Notes under the pieces: generated by a model | Seen by the model: the letters and a program-made list of their open reading frames with translations, nothing else | Databases searched by the model: none | Told to the model about the DNA's origin: nothing | Assembly: GCA_015232575.1 (NCBI GenBank) | Contig: JADFZL010000015.1 | Span: forward strand, 62,001 to 126,000 | Direction: 5' to 3' | Source: Candidatus Rifleibacteriota bacterium | GTDB taxonomy: Bacteria > Muiribacteriota > Ozemobacteria > Ozemobacterales > Ozemobacteraceae | DNA length: 64,000 nucleotides | Made by a program: the position numbers and the translations under genes | Shown here: positions 19,540 to 28,456 of the stretch, in pieces | How the letters are laid out: the number at the start of each line of letters is the position of its first letter | Position numbering within the stretch: position 1 is the first letter of the stretch

Positions 19540-21201
19540 GTGAATAGTAATTGTGGTGTAAATATGGCTGCTTTTATAAGAGAAAAAGCAGCGTTAATGC
19601 CCAATAAAAGAGCTGTAATTGTACCCGTTGGACGCGATTCATCAAACAGAGTTTCCTACTCGTGGTTTACTTTCAAACAGCTCGATGAAGAAACTGACTG
19701 TTATGCGAGAGGTTTACATAAAATTGGAATAAGGCGTGGAACACGCACTGTATTGATGCTTAAGCCCGGAATTGATTTTTTTGCGCTTACTTTTGCATTG
19801 TTCAAAATCGGCGCAGTAGTTGTCTTCGTTGATCCGGGAATCGGAATAGCAAATCTCAAAAAATGCCTTGCAGAAGCAGAACCTGAAGCTTTTATCGGAA
19901 TTACAAAAGCGCATGTTGCCAGAACTATCTTCAGATGGGCAGCCGGTTCATTGAAGATATTCGTTACTCATGGTCCAAAGCTATTCTGGGGCGGATATTC
20001 ACTGAGCGAACTTCGCGTTCCAGGAAATGTTCCCATTGAGGTAGAGTTGTTTCCACCCGATGAAATGGGCGCAATATTCTTTACCAGTGGCAGTACAGGT
20101 ATTTCCAAAGGTGCGGTATATACTCACGGAATCTTGACCAGTCAGGTGAGATTTATTCAGGAAACATATAATTTTACTCCGGAAGATGTTGATTTAGCAA
20201 CTTTTCCGCTTTTTGCACTTTTCGACGTTTGCCTTGGAATGACATCTGTCATTCCCGATATGGATGCAACGAAACCAGCTCAGGCAGACCCTGTAAAACT
20301 CATTGAAGCGATAGAAGACAATGGCGCAACAGTAATGTTTGGTTCTCCTGCGCTTGTAAATACTCTCAGTCGCTGGTGTGCAGAAAAAAATAAGTTTCTT
20401 GGCGGAATAAAAAAAGTAATATCATGTGGCGCACCGGCTCGGAATGATGTTCTTGAACGCTTCCATAAATCTCTTTCTAATGAAGCTGAAATATTTACTC
20501 CTTATGGTGCAACTGAAGCTTTGCCGGTGAGTTCAGTTGGAAGTCGTGAAATTCTTGGAGAAACGCGAAAAATTACTTCCGAAGGTGGTGGTACCTGCGT
20601 TGGATTTCCAAATCCGAATGTGACTGTAAGAATAATAAGAATTACTGATGATCCGGTTGAAAAATGGGATGAATCAATGGTTCTTAAAGCACATCAGATC
20701 GGCGAAATTACAGTTAAGGGTCCGATTGTAACCCGTGAATATTTTCGCCGCCCTGATTCGACGAAATTGGCAAAAATTCTTGATTCTGATGGAAAATCAG
20801 TTTGGCACAGAATGGGCGATCTGGGTTATCTTGATGAAAAGGGAAGATTGTGGTTTTGTGGAAGAAAATCTCATCGAGTTTCTGCCGAATCTGGCGATAT
20901 GTTTACAATCCCCTGCGAGGCAGTTTTCAATAACCATAAAGAAGTATTCAGAACAGCTCTTGTCGGAATTGGTGAAAAGGGTAGACAGGTTCCGGTAATC
21001 TGTGTTGAACTGGAAAAAAATCTTGTTAACGTTGATTTCAATAAAATTAAAACCCATTTGCAGGAAATAGCTCTGAAATATGAGCATACAAAGACAATAA
21101 AAACTTTTCTGCTTCACGATTCTTTCCCGGTTGACGTTCGTCACAATGCAAAAATCAACCGTGAAAAACTAGCCCTCTGGTCCACAGAAAAATTACAATA
21201 A
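19540..21201 (+). CDS. oleC: OleC, acyl-AMP-ligase-fold beta-lactone synthetase
   Basis: ANL-superfamily enzyme that uses ATP to close the OleD product, a 2-alkyl-3-hydroxyacid, into a beta-lactone. The AMP-binding P-loop TSGSTGISKG is at 182-191, the later core motif is seen in YGATEALP, and the hinge/adenine region in GDLGYLDEKGRLWFCGR; length 553 aa fits OleC. The start is a GTG at 19540 with a very good Shine-Dalgarno, AGAGGAGG, at 19526-19533. An internal ATG (codon 9) is less well placed. It lies 448 bp after oleB, with four repeat elements in the gap, so the run is not tightly packed but all genes face the same way. Plain acyl-CoA ligase is the alternative on sequence alone; context favours OleC. 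Confidence 0.92.
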   Translation: MNSNCGVNMAAFIREKAALMPNKRAVIVPVGRDSSNRVSYSWFTFKQLDEETDCYARGLHKIGIRRGTRTVLMLKPGIDFFALTFALFKIGAVVVFVDPGIGIANLKKCLAEAEPEAFIGITKAHVARTIFRWAAGSLKIFVTHGPKLFWGGYSLSELRVPGNVPIEVELFPPDEMGAIFFTSGSTGISKGAVYTHGILTSQVRFIQETYNFTPEDVDLATFPLFALFDVCLGMTSVIPDMDATKPAQADPVKLIEAIEDNGATVMFGSPALVNTLSRWCAEKNKFLGGIKKVISCGAPARNDVLERFHKSLSNEAEIFTPYGATEALPVSSVGSREILGETRKITSEGGGTCVGFPNPNVTVRIIRITDDPVEKWDESMVLKAHQIGEITVKGPIVTREYFRRPDSTKLAKILDSDGKSVWHRMGDLGYLDEKGRLWFCGRKSHRVSAESGDMFTIPCEAVFNNHKEVFRTALVGIGEKGRQVPVICVELEKNLVNVDFNKIKTHLQEIALKYEHTKTIKTFLLHDSFPVDVRHNAKINREKLALWSTEKLQ

Positions 21202-21237
21202 TTGATGTTTGATAAACAAATAAGTTACTGAGTTTAA

Positions 21238-21258
21238 CCACGGAATGACACGGATTTA
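21238..21258. repeat. ATCCGTGTGATTCCGTGG-type repeat, copy 1
   Basis: CCACGGAATGACACGGATTT, the reverse complement (one change) of the element at 44673-44705. Short and intergenic, just after oleC. Confidence 0.5.
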
Positions 21259-21335
21259 AATATTTAAGAATATTCAATAATCTTTAATTAGTTAACATAC
21301 TAAAGTAATTCAATAATTCGATGAAAAAAACGCAG

Positions 21336-21845
21336 AGAGCACAAATTGCACGCCTGTAGGAGTGAAGGCGGTCGAACTCGTTCGACCAGGTTGTGTCTAA
21401 AGTCTTCCTCCGAAGAAAATGAACACACCGTGCAAGCGGAGAGCACAAAGTGCTCGACCGCGGGGAGTGAAGGTGGTCGAACTTGTTCGACCGCCGAGAG
21501 GGGGCGCGTGCCCCCTCTACTAAAAAGAAGACATCGCGTGTGCGGAGAGCACAAAGTGCTCGACCGCGGGGAGTGAAGGTGGTCGAACTTGTTCGACCGC
21601 CGAGAGGGGGCGCGTGCCCCCTCTACTAAAAAGAAGACATCGCGTGTGCGGAGAGCACAAAGTGCTCGACCGCGGGGAGTGAAGGTGGTCGAACTTGTTC
21701 GACCGCCGAGAGGGGGCGCGTGCCCCCTCTACTAAAAAGAAGACATCGCGTGAGCGGAGAGCACAAAGTGCTCGACCGCGGGGAGTGAAGGTGGTCGAAC
21801 TTGTTCGACCGCCAAGAGGGGGCGCGTGCCCCCTCTACTAAAAAG
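21336..21845 (+). repeat. Tandem array of 106-bp three-hairpin units before oleD
   Basis: Four units begin at 21437, 21543, 21649 and 21755, exactly 106 bp apart and almost identical; a decayed unit precedes them from 21336. Each unit holds GAGCAC-AAA-GTGCTC, GGTGGTCGAA-CTTG-TTCGACCGCC and GAGGGGGC-GCGT-GCCCCCTC followed by a TACTAAAAAG spacer. The array fills most of the 654-bp oleC-oleD gap and ends 3 bp before the oleD Shine-Dalgarno region. Frames open across it are a by-product of the repeat. It is not CRISPR: whole units repeat and there are no unique spacers. Confidence 0.95.
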
Positions 21846-21855
21846 TGAGGCGATT

Positions 21856-22890
21856 ATGGAAAATAATGTTATACCGCTTACGGAAAAAGATTGTGCTTTT
21901 GTAACCGGTGGTGGAGGTTTCCTTGGATTCGCAATTGTTAAGGCGCTCAGAGAAAAAAATGTCAAAGTAAAAAGTTTTTCTCGAAACAGTTACCCGCAGC
22001 TTGAAAAAATAGGTGTTGAACACGTAAAAGGCGAGTTGACAAATCCGGAAGATCTTACCAGGGCAATGAATGGATGCAATATTGTGTTCCACGTAGCTGC
22101 CAAGGCAGGTATGAGCGGGGCTTACGAAGACTATTACAATACGAACTATCTCGGTACTGTAAATGTTATTGATGCTTGTCGTAGTAATGGCATTAAACGC
22201 CTTGTTTACACAAGTTCACCGAGCGTTATTTTCGATGGCAAAGACATGGAAGGCGTTGATGAATCGGTACCATATCCTGAACATTATGAGGCACATTATC
22301 CGAAAACCAAAGCCATGGCAGAAAAGGCTGTAATTGCCGCAAACGCTTCTGAATTTGCGACAGTAGCATTGAGGCCGCACCTGATCTGGGGCCCCGGCGA
22401 CAACAATCTCATCCCCCGCATTCTTTCACGTGCAAGGGCAGGGCGTTTGAGAATTATTGGAGAAAATAAAAATAAAGTTGATACCATTTATATTGATACC
22501 GCAGCAAATGCTCATATTCTGGCCGCTGAAAGGCTGTTCCCAGGTTCTCCTGTTTCAGGAAAAAAATATTTCATTTCACAGGGTGACCCAAGATTTCTGT
22601 GGGATATCGTAAATGCAATTCTTGTTGCTGCAGGTGAAAAGCCGCTTAGTTCATCAATATCAGCAAAGAAAGCATATTATATCGGTTACGTACTTGAAAT
22701 GATCTGGAAAATCTTCTGTATAAGCGGTGAACCGCCAATGTCACGCTGGGTCGCACAGGAAATGGCAACAGCCCACTGGTTCAACATTTCCGCTGCCAGA
22801 AAAGAATTAAACTTTAACCCGGAAATTTCGATTGAAGAAGGCATGAAACGTCTTGCTGAATCATTCCAGATAGCTGCTGTGCAGCCTTAA
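21856..22890 (+). CDS. oleD: OleD, NAD(P)H-dependent 2-alkyl-3-ketoacid reductase
   Basis: Extended short-chain dehydrogenase (3-beta-HSD-like) that reduces the OleA product to the 2-alkyl-3-hydroxyacid used by OleC. The cofactor motif TGGGGFLG is at 17-24, and the catalytic YPKTK (YxxxK) at 148-152, with TSSPSV upstream as the serine region; length 344 aa fits OleD. An in-frame GTG at 21826 lies inside the repeat array; the ATG at 21856 with GTGAGG a few bases upstream gives the natural N-terminus. It completes the oleABCD set and is the last plus-strand gene that clearly belongs to the locus. Generic NAD-dependent epimerase is the alternative name, but context is decisive. Confidence 0.92.
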   Translation: MENNVIPLTEKDCAFVTGGGGFLGFAIVKALREKNVKVKSFSRNSYPQLEKIGVEHVKGELTNPEDLTRAMNGCNIVFHVAAKAGMSGAYEDYYNTNYLGTVNVIDACRSNGIKRLVYTSSPSVIFDGKDMEGVDESVPYPEHYEAHYPKTKAMAEKAVIAANASEFATVALRPHLIWGPGDNNLIPRILSRARAGRLRIIGENKNKVDTIYIDTAANAHILAAERLFPGSPVSGKKYFISQGDPRFLWDIVNAILVAAGEKPLSSSISAKKAYYIGYVLEMIWKIFCISGEPPMSRWVAQEMATAHWFNISAARKELNFNPEISIEEGMKRLAESFQIAAVQP

Positions 22891-22940
22891 CTAGTTTTTG
22901 CGGCACTGTATGAAAATAGCCGATCGGAAATGTGGAAATA

Positions 22941-22987
22941 CATGTCTCCGAAGGGTAAGCAGATTTCTCTCTTCAGTCGAAATGACA
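22941..22987. repeat. Decayed copy of the 65-bp palindrome
   Basis: The right arm AGATTTCTC...GTCGAAATGACA (22961-22987) is clear, the left arm (ATGTCTCCGAAGGG) is broken. Confidence 0.55.
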
Positions 22988-23084
22988 GCGAAATACCAGG
23001 CACTTGCGTCGAATTATTGAGCAGTTACATAGTCTCAGCGAGTTTGCTACAGTAACGTTTTTGCAGTAATAGTATTTATTGAAA

Positions 23085-23103
23085 TGATACCAGAATGGTA
23101 TCA
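23085..23103. promoter_or_regulatory. Operator-like palindrome TGATACCA-GAA-TGGTATCA
   Basis: Perfect 8-bp arms around a 3-bp centre, 32 bp before the DUF2156 gene. Size and symmetry suit a dimeric repressor; no regulator gene adjoins it. The rest of gap 22891-23135 holds only the decayed palindrome. Confidence 0.45.
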
Positions 23104-23135
23104 AATTATCTGGAAGTGATTAAATATACAAAATT

Positions 23136-24032
23136 ATGAAATTCCCTTCAAAAGAGCTGCTTTCACTTGATCATATTGAGATAATCAGGAATATTTTATC
23201 CAGACAAGCTGTTAACGCCTCGGATTTTGCTATTTACAACTTGCTTGGCTGGTATATTGATGAACCTCCAACTATATCAGAACTCGATGGATTCTACATC
23301 ATATCAGTTGAGGGACCGGAAAAAACCGCTATTTTCTTTCCGCCAATTGGTGAAGGGGATATTTCTGTTCCTTTGAAAAAACTTACCTCAGAAAACTTCC
23401 TGCATGCTTTTCACTTTGTTCCGAAAAAAATCTGCGACCAGATATCTCTTGTAATAAAGCCTTCCCAGATAATTGAGCAGAGGAATGATTTTGATTATCT
23501 GTATTTGAGAACCGACTTGTCAGAGCTTGCCGGAAGACGCTTTCATCAGAAGAAAAATTTTGTTAACAGATTAATGCAGGACGAACGATTGAAAATCCAG
23601 ATTTTTCAGGACAATGTTTCCCCGCTCTTTGCGTATCTTGAAAAGTGGTATGCTGAAAATCCAAGTGAGGACATTACATTCAGGCTTGAATATCTTGCGG
23701 CAAAAAGAATGCTTCCGCTGATTGATAAAATAGGCGGAAGAATAATTGTTGTAACAATTTCCGGTCAGATTGCCGGTTTTTCAGTTGCGTCTCCGGTGAA
23801 TGATGAATGCTGGGTTATCAACCTTGAAAAGGGAGACAGGGCAATCAAGGGAATCTACCAGCTTTTGAACTGGGCTACAGCCAATAATCTTCCGGATTCA
23901 GTAAGAATTATCAACCGTGAAACCGATCTGGGAATCGAAGGACTCAGAACCTCAAAAATGAGCTATCACCCGATCGGTTTCGAAGAAAAATATACATTAA
24001 ACTTAGAAGCCCAGCACGTCTTTTACCAGTGA
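23136..24032 (+). CDS. DUF2156 / MprF C-terminal-like acyl- or aminoacyl-transferase
   Basis: 298-residue soluble protein resembling the catalytic C-terminal half of lysylphosphatidylglycerol synthase (DUF2156, a double GNAT fold). Seen: the N-terminal FAIYNLLGWYIDEPP type segment, RKNF-like RRFHQKKNFVNRLMQ, and the late GGRIIVVTISGQIAGFSVAS followed by KGDRAIKGIYQLLNWA and INRETDLGIEGLRTSKMSYHP, which fits the family end. No membrane domain is present, so it is not a full MprF; stand-alone forms have unclear substrates. No Shine-Dalgarno is evident near the ATG, but an operator-like palindrome lies just upstream. Its 3' end overlaps the convergent CpaE-like gene by 30 bp. Confidence 0.75.
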   Translation: MKFPSKELLSLDHIEIIRNILSRQAVNASDFAIYNLLGWYIDEPPTISELDGFYIISVEGPEKTAIFFPPIGEGDISVPLKKLTSENFLHAFHFVPKKICDQISLVIKPSQIIEQRNDFDYLYLRTDLSELAGRRFHQKKNFVNRLMQDERLKIQIFQDNVSPLFAYLEKWYAENPSEDITFRLEYLAAKRMLPLIDKIGGRIIVVTISGQIAGFSVASPVNDECWVINLEKGDRAIKGIYQLLNWATANNLPDSVRIINRETDLGIEGLRTSKMSYHPIGFEEKYTLNLEAQHVFYQ

Positions 24033-25214
24033 AAACATATTCCAGGTGCCAGTGTTGGGGTCTTCTCCAACAATCCTGGAACACATTCTTTCCATTGATA
24101 AATACAACGGTGTCCCCTCAACTTTTTTCTGGAGTGTAAAAGGAAGCCCAGAATTGACCGAAGGAATAACCACTTCACCATCGCTTGGAATGAAGTGACT
24201 GATTGCATATCTAAGAGATACTTCTACCTGAGATGGCTCCAGGCCCATGCTTTTGAATGCCCTATTCAAAACTACCTTGATTTTCTCTTTTGGAAATTTC
24301 ATTTTATGAAGAAGATCAATAAGCAGTTTTGTATTTTTTATGAAAGTCAGTTCCATTGTTGTGATAAGAAAAATCATATCACTAGCTTCAAGGGTCATTG
24401 TTTCAAGTTCGCTGAGCTGGTTTTGAGTGTCAACCACTATGAAATCAAAATGGTTCCTCAGGATAAGTAATACCTGTTCAATGAAATCTGGTCTGATTTG
24501 TGAACCCTGCTCAGGAAGTGGCGGTGAAAGCAGAACTTTTAATCCAGAGTTGTGTGTGACAATCTGGGTTTGCATCTTTTCAAAATTTAAAGGAGGTCTT
24601 GTTTTAAACAGTTCAAAAAGATTCTTATCGTTTGGAATATTCAATATTATTGATTGATCTCCAAAAGACAAATTTAAGTCTAAAAGTACTACTTTTTTTC
24701 TCCATTTCTTTTTCAACATTAAAGCTGTGTTTGCTGAAAGCACCGATTTGCCGGCTCCGCCTTTGACGTTAAAAAACGTAATAATCTGACCTCCCTTTGA
24801 TTTTGAAAATCCTTCGTCAAGGAGGATTGACGCACGTTGTGTATATGTCAGACGAATTTCCCGTGCAAAACCCGGATATAAGCCTATAAGTTGAAGAACT
24901 TCTTCCTTTGGTATCATAAGAACTTCATAATCAGAAATACCTGTCAGTGAGGCCAGAGAATCTGTACCATTAAGGATCTCGACTTCCCCGTAAGTATTTC
25001 CCGGATCAATCGTAAAAAGACCTTTTTTTCGATTTCCCTGTTGTTTATATGCTGAAAGTTGCCCCGATAGAAGAAGAATTAATTCTTTGAATGGTTCTTT
25101 CTCAACAAGGAGCGGCGTACCTGTAATGTGCTTTAAATGCCGACCAATCTTCTTTAACCTGTCTATTTCACGTTTTGGAAGAGTGCTGAGAAAAGAAAAT
25201 ATGTTAAGATCCAT
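24003..25214 (-). CDS. Cyclic-nucleotide-binding domain fused to CpaE/MinD-like ATPase
   Basis: 403 aa. Residues about 1-130 form a CRP/cNMP-binding-like beta-roll (LLLSGQLSAYKQ, PGNTYGEVEIL). Residues about 143-385 are a MinD/ParA-type ATPase with the deviant Walker A KGGAGKSV at 151-158, the second motif VVLLDLNLSFGDQ and the switch DFIVVDTQNQLSE. The ATPase resembles CpaE/TadZ, which place pilus secretion machines at the cell pole. cNMP-receptor plus ATPase suggests localisation or assembly tuned by a nucleotide signal; whether the roll still binds ligand cannot be judged here. ATG follows AAGGAAGC. A PilB/PilM-type operon lies 7 kb away but no Tad genes are seen. Domain calls are firm, role inferred. 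Confidence 0.82.
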   Translation of the reverse strand: MDLNIFSFLSTLPKREIDRLKKIGRHLKHITGTPLLVEKEPFKELILLLSGQLSAYKQQGNRKKGLFTIDPGNTYGEVEILNGTDSLASLTGISDYEVLMIPKEEVLQLIGLYPGFAREIRLTYTQRASILLDEGFSKSKGGQIITFFNVKGGAGKSVLSANTALMLKKKWRKKVVLLDLNLSFGDQSIILNIPNDKNLFELFKTRPPLNFEKMQTQIVTHNSGLKVLLSPPLPEQGSQIRPDFIEQVLLILRNHFDFIVVDTQNQLSELETMTLEASDMIFLITTMELTFIKNTKLLIDLLHKMKFPKEKIKVVLNRAFKSMGLEPSQVEVSLRYAISHFIPSDGEVVIPSVNSGLPFTLQKKVEGTPLYLSMERMCSRIVGEDPNTGTWNMFSLVKDVLGF

Positions 25215-25350
25215 TTTTGCTTCCTTTGTTTCCTGAAATTGTTTTTATTGAGAAAGCCAAACTCTCAGGATATTATATCTCAGTTTTGCTACCTTAACAA
25301 ATTTTTTTGAATTTTACAGAGCAAGTATTTATAAACATGCTATTCTTGAC

Positions 25351-25378
25351 TTGATAGTTTTTCAAAAATTAATATAAT
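25351..25378 (+). promoter_or_regulatory. Promoter of the clostripain-family gene
   Basis: TTGATA (25351-25356), 16-bp spacer, TATAAT (25373-25378), 30 bp ahead of the ATG, which has AGGAG at 25396-25400. Confidence 0.6.
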
Positions 25379-25407
25379 TAGAAGATATTATCTTTAGGAG
25401 AAACATA

Positions 25408-28266
25408 ATGAGAAGATTTTCTTTATTACTTCTGATTGCAATAGTTCTATTAATAAATAATTACTCTGACAGAGCCTTTTCACAAACTGATGAAAAGGAA
25501 GCTGAAAAGAAGTTCGTTAAGGAATTGTCTCTCATTTCAGAAATCTGGAACAAAAAAGTTACTCTGGAATTCATTTCCGACAAAAAAAGTTCTGAATTGC
25601 TTGCAAATGTTCTGAATGATTTTGATGCGGAAATGAAGGAAAATTTTCTCAACAACATAGTTGGACCAGCTAAAAAAGTAATTCTCCAGAATTATAAGGA
25701 TAAAATGAATGAGCTTGTCAGTTTTTCGAGTCAATATGCGGTAAAGAATCCGAAATCGGATGGGGTTCTTTTGAAAGTATGCAGTGCTGCCGGTTTACCA
25801 GGAAAACTTGCTTTTGCTCCTGTAGTTAAGAAAGTATTGCAGGGACGGCAGTTTCAGCTGGTGCAGGCAAGTTCTGAGCAGAAAGCCGCTCTTGAAGAAA
25901 GAGTGAAACTCTTTCAGAAGGCAGTTGAAGAGCTAACTGAAGTTGCAAAGATTGACTTGTTTCCGGTTTTGCAGAAACACTATGCGAGTATTTCACCAAA
26001 AGAATTTCCAATTCACTGGTATGATTCTGCAAACTATGAAATAACTTATACAACCACTGGTAAAACACCTAAACCTCCGGCCACACAAAAGAAAAAAGAC
26101 TGGACCATATTGTTTTATATCAATGCAGATAACGATCTTGAGCGATATGGGCTTCAGGATATCAACGAAATTGAAATGGTTGGAAGCACTGATAGGGTTA
26201 ATCTGGTTGTACAATTAGATCGCATGAAAGCCGGAGACGGGAATTCCATTTCTGACGGCAACTGGACAGGCACAAGAAGATATTACGTAACGAAAGATGT
26301 GAACCCCAGAAAAATTGGAAGCAAAATGGTAATGAACGTGGGAACTGTTGACATGGGCAGCTCCGGAGCTCTGGGTGACTTCCTTTCATGGGGCGTAAAA
26401 ACATATCCAGCTGAGCGTACAGCAGTCGTTGTCTGGAATCATGGCATGGGCTGGGGTGGTGTGAGCTTTGATGACGAATCTGGAAAATATCTCAGAATGC
26501 CTGATTTGACAAAAGCATTGAGTATTGGCCAAAAGGCACTTTCTGATGTCCTCGGTAAGCCCGGAAAGTTCGCTATGCTCGACTTTGACGCGTGTCTTAT
26601 GGGGACAATTGAAGTTGCTTATGAATTGTCAGATTTCGTTGAATTTATGGTTGCATCTCAGGAAAATGCCCCGGGAAGCGGAATGCCTTATGCACATTAT
26701 CTTGAACCACTTGCAAAGAACCCGGCAATGGAGACTTCTGAGTTTACAAAAAGACTTGTTGGAACTTATGTTTCTTCCTATTCAAAGGGTGGCTCTGCAA
26801 CAAACAGATATGTAGAAGGTGCTTCAGTAACCAAATCTGCTCTTGATCTCAGTAAAATTCAACCTCTTGTTAAGCTGGTCAATCAGCTTGGTTCACAGAT
26901 GAGCGGAAAACACGATATTTATACAAAGCTTCTTTCTGGAAGACAGAAGTTTTCCGCACTTGTCAGAAAATATTCTGATGAAACTCTTGTTGATCTTTCT
27001 GATTTTTGTGAATCTCTTGCCTCTTTGAAAGATTTGCCTGAGGAAATTCGCACAACCAGCAGGCAAATTGTTCAGACACTCGGTTATCCTGTTACAAAAG
27101 ATCGTTTGTCCGATAAAATCAGAATTGTTTCAAATCAGCCAGGTTTCGTAGTCTGGGGATACAATGATTGGAGAATGCCTCCTGAAGAGTTAAGACCGAG
27201 TGGAACAAAAGTATTTCAATCAAGATTGGCTCTCACAAAGCTTAGGCAAATAGATGATAAGCAATGGGGACTTGAAATCGGGCCGTTTGAAATGGTTGTT
27301 GACAAAGTTCTTGAAAAAAAGGTTTTTGTCAATGAGATAAATTATCAAATTATTGATGGTCAGGGAAAAGTTACACCCAAGCGCACTGTAAGGCAGAATA
27401 AAGAATATCTTGTCGTATCAAAATTCCCTCCGGAATCTCCGTTGATTATTGAGGGGCATACTCAGGGAATGGGTAACAGCCGTGGCCTTTCAATCTATTA
27501 TCCGCCGGCTTACAAGTTCAAAACCAATTATAAAGCCACTAAATTTGCCAGAGATACTTCCTGGGATGAATTCATATCGAAAATACCGGTTTTCCGAAAA
27601 GAAGCACCGGTGCTTCTGACTGGCCAACTTGCAGATGACCCGATCACATGGATGAGCATTGCAATGTCTCTGAAAGAAAACAAAGTTGATTTCCAGACTC
27701 TCTGGGATCCTTCATTGTTTGGTTATGATTTTAAAGCCATACTTGCTCAATTTTCAAATGGAATGGTAATCGCAGACAGTGTGAGCGCCTCATCGATGGG
27801 GAATTTGTCACCCAGTTCTCAGGATTTAAGTGAATACCTCGAAAATGGCGGAAGTTTGTTTATTGCGGCACAATCACTGGAACAGCAGAACATTCATGCC
27901 AGATTTCTTGAGAATTATCTGCGTTTTAATTATGTTGAAGATGAAATAAATTTAGAAAAACTTCAATTTATTACCAGAAAAGATGAAAAAATTGAATTCC
28001 TATTGAATGGTGTTGATTCCTCTGAATCGGCTGAGGATGTGACAGTTATGAAACCTGAACTTCCGGCTAAACCTGTCGTAAAATTTGAAGATGGAAGAGC
28101 AGGAGGACTGTGCATTCACTCTACTTCCGGCATTAAGAAAAGTTATTCAGCAGTTTTCTTCGGCTTCAGATTTGAGGCTATAACTGATCAGGAAATCAGA
28201 ACAAAAATAATGGGTGATATCCTTGAACGTCTCTACCCAGAAAAAAACCAGTTGTCTCTTTTCTAA
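25408..28266 (+). CDS. Secreted clostripain (C11)-family cysteine peptidase-like protein
   Basis: 952-residue exported protein. A signal peptide (MRRFSLLLLIAIVLLINNYS) is followed by an alpha-helical, charged N-terminal region to about 220, then the C11 core: WTILFYINADNDLE start, the catalytic His345 in WNHGMGW and catalytic Cys396 in DFDACLMG, and SQENAPGSGMPY. Residues 600-950 form an extra C-terminal part with no domain I recognise. C11 enzymes cleave after basic residues and are usually self-activated; the dyad is complete here, so activity is likely. It stands alone behind its own promoter, divergent from the CpaE-like gene. Substrate and anchoring are unknown. Confidence 0.88.
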   Translation: MRRFSLLLLIAIVLLINNYSDRAFSQTDEKEAEKKFVKELSLISEIWNKKVTLEFISDKKSSELLANVLNDFDAEMKENFLNNIVGPAKKVILQNYKDKMNELVSFSSQYAVKNPKSDGVLLKVCSAAGLPGKLAFAPVVKKVLQGRQFQLVQASSEQKAALEERVKLFQKAVEELTEVAKIDLFPVLQKHYASISPKEFPIHWYDSANYEITYTTTGKTPKPPATQKKKDWTILFYINADNDLERYGLQDINEIEMVGSTDRVNLVVQLDRMKAGDGNSISDGNWTGTRRYYVTKDVNPRKIGSKMVMNVGTVDMGSSGALGDFLSWGVKTYPAERTAVVVWNHGMGWGGVSFDDESGKYLRMPDLTKALSIGQKALSDVLGKPGKFAMLDFDACLMGTIEVAYELSDFVEFMVASQENAPGSGMPYAHYLEPLAKNPAMETSEFTKRLVGTYVSSYSKGGSATNRYVEGASVTKSALDLSKIQPLVKLVNQLGSQMSGKHDIYTKLLSGRQKFSALVRKYSDETLVDLSDFCESLASLKDLPEEIRTTSRQIVQTLGYPVTKDRLSDKIRIVSNQPGFVVWGYNDWRMPPEELRPSGTKVFQSRLALTKLRQIDDKQWGLEIGPFEMVVDKVLEKKVFVNEINYQIIDGQGKVTPKRTVRQNKEYLVVSKFPPESPLIIEGHTQGMGNSRGLSIYYPPAYKFKTNYKATKFARDTSWDEFISKIPVFRKEAPVLLTGQLADDPITWMSIAMSLKENKVDFQTLWDPSLFGYDFKAILAQFSNGMVIADSVSASSMGNLSPSSQDLSEYLENGGSLFIAAQSLEQQNIHARFLENYLRFNYVEDEINLEKLQFITRKDEKIEFLLNGVDSSESAEDVTVMKPELPAKPVVKFEDGRAGGLCIHSTSGIKKSYSAVFFGFRFEAITDQEIRTKIMGDILERLYPEKNQLSLF

Positions 28267-28301
28267 ATACAGCAAATCCTAATAAAGGGGTCATTAAACA
28301 A

Positions 28302-28330
28302 TGTCATTTCGACCGAAGGGGGGAATCTCG
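28302..28330. repeat. Half copy of the 65-bp palindrome
   Basis: TGTCATTTCGACCGAAGG followed by GGGGAATCTCG, matching one arm of the palindrome family in inverse orientation. Confidence 0.5.
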
Positions 28331-28413
28331 AATTTATGGGTCCAACCCAAAGTTAATTTGCCAATTTGTCTTATTTAAGATTTTGCATACAAAGTAAATC
28401 CAGAAAATAACAG

Positions 28414-28450
28414 AAGCGGCATCCTTAAGCAAAACTTCAGGATGCCGCTT
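28414..28450. terminator. 12-bp stem terminator between convergent genes
   Basis: AAGCGGCATCCT (28414-28425) and AGGATGCCGCTT (28439-28450) are exact inverted repeats with a 13-nt loop; T-rich sequence follows on both strands. It probably serves both the plus-strand peptidase gene and the minus-strand PBP1A gene. Confidence 0.7.
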
Positions 28451-28456
28451 ACTGTT

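Noticed and set aside
21437..21845. CRISPR array
   Set aside because: The entire 106-bp unit repeats; there are no unique spacers, and no cas genes are present.
21300..21965. Open frames of 75-85 codons on both strands across the tandem array
   Set aside because: They are created by the 106-bp repeat (a length that shifts frame between units), have no ribosome site and no known protein features.
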